Assembly (NCBI GenBank): GCA_036568605.1
Contig: DATCSE010000041.1
Coordinates: 1-5,274 of the forward strand
Source of the DNA: DATCSE01 sp036568605
GTDB lineage: Bacteria > Pseudomonadota > Gammaproteobacteria > Burkholderiales > Burkholderiaceae_C
Direction of reading: 5' to 3'
DNA: 5,274 nt
The position numbers and the translations under genes were made by a program. This document shows positions 1 through 5,274 of this stretch, piece by piece (the stretch's first letter is position 1; the number at the start of each line of letters is the position of its first letter). The notes under the pieces were generated by a model. It worked only from the letters and a program-made list of their open reading frames with translations. It was not told where the DNA came from and made no database searches.

Positions 1-1719
1 CGTGGTCAGCATGTCGACCGCGGCGCTGTAGTCGGGCTTGCGCTGGCCGGCCATGATGGCGCCGTCGGCGAACTGCTTGCGCACCTCAACGACGACGGCA
101 CCGGCGGCGCGGCCCACGGCCTCCATCGCCATGGCGCCGAACAGGTAGGGGATCAGCCCGCCGATGAACAAGCCGACGATGACCATGTGGTTCGACAGAT
201 CGAAGCTGATCGTCAGCCCCCGTGAGCTCAGCGCGTGCGTGTAGTCGGCGAACAGCACCAGCGCGGCGAGGCCGGCCGAGCCGATTGCATAACCCTTCGT
301 GACCGCCTTGGTCGTGTTGCCGACGGCGTCCAGCGGGTCGGTGATGTCGCGCACGCTGTCGGGCAGGCCCGACATCTCGGCGATGCCGCCGGCGTTGTCG
401 GTGATCGGCCCGTACGCGTCGAGCGCGACGACGATGCCGGCCATGCTCAGCATCGAAGTCGCCGCGACCGCGATGCCGTAGAGCCCGGCGAGCAGGTACG
501 AGACGACGATCGCGATGCAGACGAACAGCACCGGCCACGCGGTCGAGCGCATCGAGACGCCCAGGCCCGCGATGATGTTGGTGCCGTGCCCGGTGGTCGA
601 AGCTTTCGCGACGTGCTGAACCGGCCGGTAGTCCGTGCCGGTGTAGTACTCGGTGATCCAGACCATCGCCGCGGTCAGCACCAGGCCCACGATGCACGAG
701 CCCCACAGCGCGAGCGCGGTCACCTTCGTGCCGTCGGTCAGCGTGACCGGCTGCGGAAACAGCGAGACCGTGACCGGGTAGAACGCGATCAGCGAGAGCA
801 CACCGGCGACGATCAAGCCCTTGTACAGCGCCGGCATCACGTTCTTCATGCCCGGCGAGGCCTTCACGAAGCTGCAGCCGATGATCGAGGCGATGATCGA
901 GACCGCACCCAGCAGCAGCGGGTACACGACTGCGTTCGACGCATCGCCGCTGATCATCAGCGCGCCCAGCGCCATCGTCGCGATCAGTGTCACGGCGTAG
1001 GTCTCGAACAGGTCGGCGGCCATGCCGGCACAGTCGCCGACGTTGTCGCCGACGTTGTCGGCAATCACCGCCGGGTTGCGCGGATCGTCCTCGGGGATGC
1101 CGGCTTCGACCTTGCCGACCAGGTCGGCGCCGACGTCGGCGCCCTTCGTGAAGATGCCGCCGCCCAGGCGCGCGAAGATCGAGATCAGCGAGGCGCCGAA
1201 CGCCAGGCCCAGCATGGGCTTGAGCACGCTCGACAGCGTCTTGTCCGGCGTCAGGTTGCCGTTGCCGACGATGAACCAGTAGAAGATCCCCACGCCCAGC
1301 AGGCCGAGGCCGACCACCAGCATGCCGGTGATCGCGCCGCCCTTGAACGCGACGCCCAGCGCCGGGCCTATGCCTTGGGTCGCGGCCTGCGCGGTGCGCA
1401 CGTTGGCGCGCACCGAGACGTTCATGCCGATGAAGCCGCACGCGCCCGACAGCACGGCGCCGAGCACGAAGCCCGAGGCGGTCTTGCCGTCGAGGAACAC
1501 CGCGATCAGGATCGCGAGCACGACGCCCACGAATGCGATCGTCTTGTACTGGCGGGCCAGATAGGCCGCCGCCCCTTGCTGGATCGCCGAAGCGATCTCT
1601 TGCATCTGCGGGTTGCCGGACGCCTGGCCGAGGATCCAGCTCCGTTGTACGAAGCCGTAGACCACTGCGGCGAGACCGCAGGCCAGAGCGATGTAGAGCG
1701 CCATCGATGTCGTGATCAA
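1..1719 (-). CDS. hppA: Membrane-bound H+-translocating pyrophosphatase, K+-independent type (3' end beyond window)
   Basis: This integral membrane ion pump couples PPi hydrolysis to proton export across the cytoplasmic membrane. 573 codons are visible with no internal stop. The family usually has about 670-700 residues and 16 membrane helices, so roughly the last 110 residues, including the C-terminal PPi-binding segment, are missing. Hydrophobic helices alternate with conserved cytoplasmic motifs: DVGADLVGKVE (195-205), where the acidic residues and K203 bind Mg-PPi; DNVGDNVGDCAG (221-232); DAYGPITDNAGGIAEMSG (434-451); and GNTTKAVT (467-474). K471 and T474 match the lysine and threonine of the K+-independent subfamily, where K+-dependent enzymes have alanine at the lysine site. 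I chose the TTG start at 1719 because AAAGGA lies 6 nt upstream. ATG at 1704 (MALYIALACG) is the alternative but lies too far from that site. The gene is divergent from ppa. Family assignment is very secure; the start is less so. Confidence 0.96.
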   Translation of the reverse strand, partial: MITTSMALYIALACGLAAVVYGFVQRSWILGQASGNPQMQEIASAIQQGAAAYLARQYKTIAFVGVVLAILIAVFLDGKTASGFVLGAVLSGACGFIGMNVSVRANVRTAQAATQGIGPALGVAFKGGAITGMLVVGLGLLGVGIFYWFIVGNGNLTPDKTLSSVLKPMLGLAFGASLISIFARLGGGIFTKGADVGADLVGKVEAGIPEDDPRNPAVIADNVGDNVGDCAGMAADLFETYAVTLIATMALGALMISGDASNAVVYPLLLGAVSIIASIIGCSFVKASPGMKNVMPALYKGLIVAGVLSLIAFYPVTVSLFPQPVTLTDGTKVTALALWGSCIVGLVLTAAMVWITEYYTGTDYRPVQHVAKASTTGHGTNIIAGLGVSMRSTAWPVLFVCIAIVVSYLLAGLYGIAVAATSMLSMAGIVVALDAYGPITDNAGGIAEMSGLPDSVRDITDPLDAVGNTTKAVTKGYAIGSAGLAALVLFADYTHALSSRGLTISFDLSNHMVIVGLFIGGLIPYLFGAMAMEAVGRAAGAVVVEVRKQFADGAIMAGQRKPDYSAAVDMLTT

Positions 1720-1725
1720 GGGGTG

Positions 1726-1731
1726 TCCTTT
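1726..1731 (-). promoter_or_regulatory. Ribosome binding site that decides the hppA start
   Basis: On the minus strand the sequence reads AAAGGA, followed by six bases and then TTG at 1719. This is the only good Shine-Dalgarno match near the gene start, and its spacing suits TTG. It would be about 21 nt from the in-frame ATG at 1704, which is too far for normal initiation. Confidence 0.6.
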
Positions 1732-1817
1732 CTCGTTCGATTGCAGGGAAGGGGCTGATCGATCGAGCCGGAGGGCGCTCGCCCAGCTCGTCGGCATGGG
1801 CCGGTGGGGCCAGGGGC

Positions 1818-1846
1818 ATGCTACGGGATGGGCAGTGTCTAGGCAA
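1818..1846 (-). promoter_or_regulatory. Candidate sigma70-type promoter for hppA
   Basis: Read on the minus strand, TTGCCT (1846-1841, 4 of 6 to the -35 consensus) is followed by exactly 17 bases and TAGCAT (1823-1818, 4 of 6 to the -10 consensus). Transcription would start near 1811 and give a leader of about 90 nt before the TTG start. The match is moderate and was found by eye. It is the best paired match I found in the spacer in this direction. Confidence 0.4.
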
Positions 1847-1884
1847 CGACGACGCGTGGGTGTTTTCCATCGTGGTACGGCAGA

Positions 1885-1890
1885 TAAAAT
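1885..1890 (+). promoter_or_regulatory. Candidate -10 element of the ppa promoter
   Basis: TAAAAT (5 of 6 to TATAAT), within GATAAAAT, stands out as an AT-rich patch in a GC-rich spacer. It would place the transcription start near 1897, about 38 nt before the ppa ATG. No convincing -35 box precedes it: the best is TTTTCC at 1863-1868, 3 of 6, with a 16-base spacer. An activator or a weak promoter is possible. Confidence 0.4.
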
Positions 1891-1934
1891 CCGGGTTTCC
1901 CCGCAATCTCCACCCACAGAATCGAGCCTTACGC

Positions 1935-2465
1935 ATGAGCTTGCATAACGTGACCCCCGGCGACAAAGCGCCCGACGAGTTCAACGTGGTCATCGAGATC
2001 CCGATGAACGCCGACCCGATCAAGTACGAGGTCGACAAGGAAAGCGGCGCGCTGTTCGTCGACCGCTTCATGACGACCGCGATGCACTACCCGTGCAACT
2101 ATGGTTACGTGCCGCGCACGCTGTCCGACGACGGCGACCCGGTGGACGTGCTCGTGATCACGCCGTTCCCGCTGACCCCGGGTGTCGTCGTGACCTGTCG
2201 CGCCATCGGCGTGCTGATGATGGAAGACGAAGCCGGCGGCGATGCGAAGGTGCTCGCGGTGCCGACCACCAAGATCCTGCCGATCTACGACCACTGGCAG
2301 AAGCCGGAAGACATCAACCAGATGCGGTTGAAGGCGATCCAGCACTTCTTCGAGCACTACAAGGATCTCGAAGCGGGCAAGTGGGTCAAGGTCACCGGCT
2401 GGCAAGGTCCGGACGCGGCGCGTGCCGAGATCGCCAACGGGATCGCGAACTTCGGCAAGAAATGA
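1935..2465 (+). CDS. ppa: Soluble family I inorganic pyrophosphatase
   Basis: This cytoplasmic enzyme hydrolyses PPi to two phosphates with Mg2+ and pulls biosynthetic reactions forward. It is complete at 176 residues, the usual bacterial length, and aligns throughout with E. coli Ppa, shifted by one residue. The active-site residues can be read directly: E21, K30, R44, Y56, the signature DGDPVDV (66-72) giving D66, D68 and D71, then D98, D103, K105, Y142 and K143. The hexamer-type bacterial form is expected. The start at ATG 1935 gives MSLHNV, matching the family N-terminus; an upstream in-frame ATG at 1818 would add 39 residues unlike the family. The Shine-Dalgarno match is weak (GAG at 1924-1926, eight bases upstream). 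It is divergent from hppA and convergent with the acyltransferase gene. Confidence 0.98.
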   Translation: MSLHNVTPGDKAPDEFNVVIEIPMNADPIKYEVDKESGALFVDRFMTTAMHYPCNYGYVPRTLSDDGDPVDVLVITPFPLTPGVVVTCRAIGVLMMEDEAGGDAKVLAVPTTKILPIYDHWQKPEDINQMRLKAIQHFFEHYKDLEAGKWVKVTGWQGPDAARAEIANGIANFGKK

Positions 2466-2475
2466 GTGCGGGACC

Positions 2476-2548
2476 CCGTTCGGGCTGAGCCTGTCGAAGC
2501 CCTGGTGGCGGGCCACCACCGGCCCTTCGACAAGCTCAGGGCGAGCGG
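2476..2548. repeat. Imperfect inverted repeat (dispersed REP-like palindromic element) between convergent genes
   Basis: The left arm, 2476-2502, and the reverse complement of the right arm, 2522-2548, match at 21 of 27 positions. The shared core is CTGAGCYTGTCGAAG, with only one difference in 15 bases. The arms flank a central stretch that is itself palindromic. From general knowledge, repeats with the core CTGAGC(C/T)TGTCGAAG recur in intergenic regions of many high-GC proteobacteria, usually as inverted pairs, but only this pair can be seen here. The right arm runs into the 3' end of the acyltransferase gene and includes its TGA stop (2538-2536). A transcript of either strand could fold into a long hairpin, so the element may also act as a two-way terminator. 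Confidence 0.8.
2503..2518. terminator. Possible bidirectional terminator hairpin between ppa and the acyltransferase gene
   Basis: TGGTGGC (2503-2509) and GCCACCA (2512-2518) are perfect complements separated by two bases, a 16-base near-palindrome at the apex of the larger inverted repeat. The hairpin reads the same on both strands and sits 38 nt past the ppa stop and 18 nt past the opposing gene's stop. No T-run follows on either strand, so intrinsic termination is uncertain. Blocking of RNA 3'-end decay or simple repeat structure are alternatives. Confidence 0.4.
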
Positions 2549-3759
2549 TTCTCCGAGGCTTGCATGCCGGTCTTGAACGGCATTCGCTCGTTCAGTTCAT
2601 CGAGGTATTCGGCCACGCCGGCGCCTTCGCGCTCGAGGTACTCGGCCACGGCCTGCGCGAACTGCGGGTGCGCGAGCCAGTGGGCCGAGGCCGTGCGCAC
2701 CGGCAGCAGCCCGCGCGCCATCTTGTGCTCGCCCTGCGCGCCGCCTTCGAAGCGCGTGTAGCCGTTCTCGATGCACCACTGCAGCGGCTGGTAGTAACAG
2801 GCCTCGAAGTGCAGCAGCGGGACGTGCTCCACCGCACCCCAGTAGCGGCCGAATGCGCTGCGCCGCGCCGGGTCGATGACGATCAGCGACGCGGCGATGC
2901 GCTTGCCGCCGCGCGATGCGACGAACAGCAGCCAGTTCTGGGGCATCGTGCGCGCGACACGTTCGAAGAACTCGCGCGTCAGGTACGGCGTGGAGTGATG
3001 TTCGCGGTAGGTCTGCTTGTAGCAGCGGTAGAAGAAATCCCAATCGCCGCTCGTGATCGCGCGGCCTTCGCGTGATTCGAACGTGACGCCGGCTTCGACG
3101 ACACGGCGGCGCTCCTGCTGGATCTTCTTGCGCTTCTCGCGCTGCAGGCTCGCGAGGAAATCGGCGAACGTCGCGTAGGGCCGCGGCTCCGGTTGGCGCC
3201 AGTGGAACTGCACGGTACTGCGCATCATCCAGCCCTCGGCCTGCGCGGCGCGCTGGTCGGCCTCGTCGAGGAACAGCACGTGCGCCGACGACAGCTGCGC
3301 GTCGATCGCGAACTGCCGGATCGCGCGCAGCAGCACGCGGCGCGACACGTCGTCAGACGCCAGCAGCCGCGGTCCCGGTACCGGCGTGAACGGCACCGCG
3401 TTCAGCAGCTTCGGGTAGTAGGCGAGGCCATGGCGGCGGTAAGCATCGGCCCAGGCCCAGTCGAACACGTACTCGCCGTACGAGTGGTCCTTGAGGTACA
3501 GCGGGCAGGCGGCGACCAGCCGATCGCCATGGAAGACCGCGACGAACTGCGGTTGCCAGCCGGTGGCCTCGACCGCGCTGCCCGACTCGTGCAGCGCGAG
3601 CAGGTAGTCGTGGCGCATGAACGGCGTCGCGCTGGGCTGCGCGTCGACCAGTGCGTTCCACGCGGACGCGTCGATCGCGGCAGGGTCGTCGAAAAGGCGA
3701 ATGACATAATCGTTCGGACTCTCCTCGAGCCCGCGCTGTCGGGGTTCTTCGCGCCGCAT
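2536..3759 (-). CDS. FemAB-like/GNAT-type N-acyltransferase family protein (DUF482/COG3146 type), substrate unknown
   Basis: This 407-residue protein has no visible signal peptide or membrane helix, so it is probably cytoplasmic. It resembles the FemAB-like family PF04339, described as predicted N-acyltransferases and sometimes labelled peptidoglycan-related; no substrate is established as far as I know. Hallmarks are a tryptophan/tyrosine-rich block with PFTPVPGPRLL (95-133), a very basic helix around QREKRKKIQQERRR (206-219), CYKQTYREHHSTPYL (246-260) and a long conserved C-terminal block from GRYWGAVEH through RFEGGAQGEHKMARG (304-350). The start is well fixed: ATG 3759 is the first possible start after an in-frame TGA at 3789-3787, and the next methionine (M48) would cut into the conserved N-terminal region. 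No clear Shine-Dalgarno or promoter is seen upstream. The last residues, NRSP, and the stop come from the palindromic repeat. The gene is divergent from nadE with no gap. Confidence 0.9.
   Translation of the reverse strand: MRREEPRQRGLEESPNDYVIRLFDDPAAIDASAWNALVDAQPSATPFMRHDYLLALHESGSAVEATGWQPQFVAVFHGDRLVAACPLYLKDHSYGEYVFDWAWADAYRRHGLAYYPKLLNAVPFTPVPGPRLLASDDVSRRVLLRAIRQFAIDAQLSSAHVLFLDEADQRAAQAEGWMMRSTVQFHWRQPEPRPYATFADFLASLQREKRKKIQQERRRVVEAGVTFESREGRAITSGDWDFFYRCYKQTYREHHSTPYLTREFFERVARTMPQNWLLFVASRGGKRIAASLIVIDPARRSAFGRYWGAVEHVPLLHFEACYYQPLQWCIENGYTRFEGGAQGEHKMARGLLPVRTASAHWLAHPQFAQAVAEYLEREGAGVAEYLDELNERMPFKTGMQASENRSP
3702..3710 (+). promoter_or_regulatory. Candidate extended -10 promoter for nadE, inside the acyltransferase gene
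   Basis: TGACATAAT contains an extended -10 (TG, one base, then CATAAT, 5 of 6 to consensus) in an AT-rich patch of otherwise GC-rich coding DNA. Transcription would start near 3717 and give a leader of about 43 nt to ATG 3760. There is no good -35 box at the normal distance, which extended -10 promoters can tolerate. The same bases encode N-D-Y-V at residues 16-19 of the opposing protein, so the patch could simply reflect that coding sequence. Confidence 0.45.
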
Positions 3760-5274
3760 ATGTCCGTTGCCGTGTCCGCTGCTGCGTCAATCGACGCTGT
3801 CGTTCCCGCCGATTCGTCGGCGCCGTTGAAAGTGGCCCTGGCGCAGATCAACGCGACGGTCGGCGATCTCGCCGGCAATGCGCGCAAGATCGTTGCCGCC
3901 GCGCGCCGCGCCTATGAACAAGGCGCACACCTCGTGCTGACGCCCGAGCTGGGCTTGTGCGGCTATCCGCCCGAAGACCTGCTGCTGCGCCCGGCCTTCA
4001 TGCAGGCCTGCGCCGAAGCGCTGGCCGACTGCGCGCGGGCGTTGGCCGATCTGCCGGGGCTGTTCGTGGTCGTGGGGCATCCGCATCAGTTCGGTGAGCG
4101 GGGCGATGTTAGGTCGAACTCCGTTTCGGTGCCGAAGCGCTTCAACGCCGCCTCGGTGCTGACGCGGGGACAAGTGCTCGTGACCTACTGCAAGCGCGAA
4201 CTGCCGAACTACCAGGTGTTCGACGAGCGGCGCTACTTCGCATCGGGCCGGGATGCCGGCCAACCTGCTGTCGTGTTCGAGGTGCAGGGCGTCAAGGTCG
4301 GCCTCAACATCTGCGAGGACGCCTGGTTCGACGAGCCGGCGCGCAGCGCAAAAGCGGCCGGCGCCCAGGTGCTGTGCGTGATCAATGCCTCGCCGTTTCA
4401 TCTCGGCAAGGCGGTCGAGCGCGAGGAGCGCATGGCCGAGCGCGCCCGCGATGTGCAGCTGCCGCTGCTCTACGCGCACATGGCCGGTGCGCAGGACGAG
4501 GTGGTGTTCGACGGTGCGTCGTTCGCGCTCGACGCCGCGGGCCGGATTGGTGCGCGCGCACCGGTGTTCGACGAGACGCTCGCGTTCGTCGAGCTGAGCG
4601 GCGCGAGCGTGCGCGGCGAGATCGCACCGCTGCCCAGCCTCGAGGAACAGGCCTGGTCGGCGCTGGTCGTCGGCGTGCGCGACTACGTGACGAAGAACGG
4701 CTTTCCCGGCGTGATCATCGGCCTGTCGGGCGGCATCGATTCGGCGCTGGTGCTGGCGATCGCAGTCGATGCGCTGGGCGCCGACAAGGTGCGCACCGTG
4801 ATGATGCCGTCGCCGTACACGGCCGACATCTCCTGGCTCGATGCGCGTGAGATGGCCGAGGGCCTGGGCGTGCGTTACGACGAGATCTCGATCGTGCCGA
4901 TGTTCGATGCGTTTCGCGCGAGTCTCGCGAATGAGTTCGCCGGGCTGAAGGAAGATGCCACCGAAGAGAACATCCAGGCACGGATTCGGGGCACGCTGTT
5001 GATGGCGCTGTCGAACAAGTTCGGTGCGATCGTGCTGACCACCGGCAACAAGAGCGAGATGGCGACCGGCTACTGCACGCTGTACGGCGACATGGCCGGC
5101 GGCTTCGCGGTGATCAAGGACATTGCCAAGACGCTGGTCTACGAGCTGTGCAACTTCCGCAACGCCCGCGGCCCGGTGGTGATCCCGCAAGAGATCATCG
5201 ACAAGCCGCCCTCGGCTGAGCTGCGCCCCGACCAGCTCGACGTGGACTCGCTGCCGCCGTATGAGGAACTCGAC
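3760..5274 (+). CDS. nadE: Glutamine-dependent NAD+ synthetase (3' end beyond window)
   Basis: The enzyme makes NAD+ from nicotinic acid adenine dinucleotide, ATP and glutamine, releasing AMP and PPi, the last step of NAD biosynthesis in the cytoplasm. 505 codons are open to the window edge; about 40-50 residues are missing, judging from the usual length of 540-560. The N-terminal nitrilase-fold glutaminase domain (about 24-285) carries the expected triad: E63 in TPELGLCGYPPEDLL, K145 in YCKRELPNYQVFDERRYF and C185 in NICEDAWF. The C-terminal synthetase domain has the ATP-binding loop SGGIDS (323-328), TGNKSE (428-433), GDMAGGF (443-449) and PPSAELRPDQ. The start at ATG 3760 adds an Ala/Ser/Val-rich stretch of about 23 residues before the conserved LKVALAQINATVGDL. 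TTG 3826 or GTG 3832 would remove it, but none of the three starts has a clear Shine-Dalgarno site. The function is very secure; the start is moderately so. Confidence 0.96.
   Translation, partial: MSVAVSAAASIDAVVPADSSAPLKVALAQINATVGDLAGNARKIVAAARRAYEQGAHLVLTPELGLCGYPPEDLLLRPAFMQACAEALADCARALADLPGLFVVVGHPHQFGERGDVRSNSVSVPKRFNAASVLTRGQVLVTYCKRELPNYQVFDERRYFASGRDAGQPAVVFEVQGVKVGLNICEDAWFDEPARSAKAAGAQVLCVINASPFHLGKAVEREERMAERARDVQLPLLYAHMAGAQDEVVFDGASFALDAAGRIGARAPVFDETLAFVELSGASVRGEIAPLPSLEEQAWSALVVGVRDYVTKNGFPGVIIGLSGGIDSALVLAIAVDALGADKVRTVMMPSPYTADISWLDAREMAEGLGVRYDEISIVPMFDAFRASLANEFAGLKEDATEENIQARIRGTLLMALSNKFGAIVLTTGNKSEMATGYCTLYGDMAGGFAVIKDIAKTLVYELCNFRNARGPVVIPQEIIDKPPSAELRPDQLDVDSLPPYEELD

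Noticed and set aside
1035..1063. Short tandem repeat of about 12 bases in hppA
   Set aside because: It encodes the conserved duplicated motif DNVGDNVGD of H+-PPases, so protein function explains it.
235..1758. Plus-strand open frame of 507 codons antisense to hppA
   Set aside because: The translation is low-complexity and rich in Arg, Asp, His and Ala with no family features. It arises from the codon bias of hppA on the other strand.
1757..1764. GATCGATC palindrome in the hppA leader
   Set aside because: It is a single short self-complementary tandem with no partner site; such sequences are common by chance in GC-rich DNA and no regulator can be assigned.
1818..1934. N-terminal extension of ppa from ATG 1818
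   Set aside because: The extra 39 residues have no match to the family, and MSLHNV at 1935 aligns with the usual Ppa start. The likely ppa -10 element (1885-1890) also lies inside the supposed extension.
86..2071. Long minus-strand open frame of 661 codons overlapping hppA and part of ppa
   Set aside because: It is out of frame with hppA, its product is dominated by Arg, Asp, Gly and His with no recognisable domain, and the true hppA frame carries every family motif. Such shadow frames are expected in GC-rich coding DNA.
3760..3830. Promoter for the acyltransferase on the minus strand
   Set aside because: A TTGACG-like -35 near 3790 has no acceptable -10 at 15-19 bases, so I could not support a promoter although one should exist near here.
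4093..4145. Segment of the NadE glutaminase domain with less typical codons (one AGG, several ending in T), suspected insertion
   Set aside because: It stays in frame within a variable loop before the conserved RFNAASVL stretch, and I recall similar loops (GDVR...SV...RFN) in related NadE proteins, so there is no reason to call it a foreign insertion.
3787..5190. Minus-strand open frame of 467 codons antisense to nadE
   Set aside because: The product is His/Arg/Ala-rich without domains, whereas the plus strand encodes a full glutaminase plus NAD synthetase with all catalytic residues.

Overview
This is ordinary chromosomal DNA from a high-GC (about two-thirds G+C by eye) proteobacterium. The soluble pyrophosphatase and NAD synthetase look most like beta-proteobacterial (Burkholderiales-type) proteins. 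That placement is inferred from protein resemblance and base composition, not from a database search. The window holds four protein genes in two divergent pairs, and the two pairs converge on a palindromic repeat. No RNA gene, transposase, CRISPR array, phage gene or obvious novel system is visible.

Layout. (1) 1-1719, minus strand: hppA, a membrane-bound H+-translocating pyrophosphatase, cut off at the window edge so that its C-terminus is missing. (2) 1720-1934: divergent intergenic region with a candidate promoter for each neighbour. (3) 1935-2465, plus strand: ppa, a complete 176-residue soluble family I inorganic pyrophosphatase with all expected active-site residues. (4) 2476-2548: an imperfect inverted repeat with a second perfect hairpin in its centre, lying between convergent genes and supplying the stop codon of the next gene. 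(5) 2536-3759, minus strand: a FemAB-like/GNAT-type acyltransferase-family protein (DUF482/COG3146 type) of unknown substrate. (6) 3760-5274, plus strand: nadE, glutamine-dependent NAD+ synthetase, cut off at the right edge.

How the genes relate. hppA and ppa both hydrolyse pyrophosphate, one conserving the energy as a proton gradient and the other releasing it as heat, and they are transcribed away from each other from one short spacer. NAD+ synthetase releases pyrophosphate as it adenylates its substrate, so three of the four genes touch PPi metabolism, although this may be coincidence. The acyltransferase and nadE start codons abut inside one CATATG hexamer, so each gene's upstream signals must lie inside the other's coding sequence. 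An extended -10 element for nadE is visible there.
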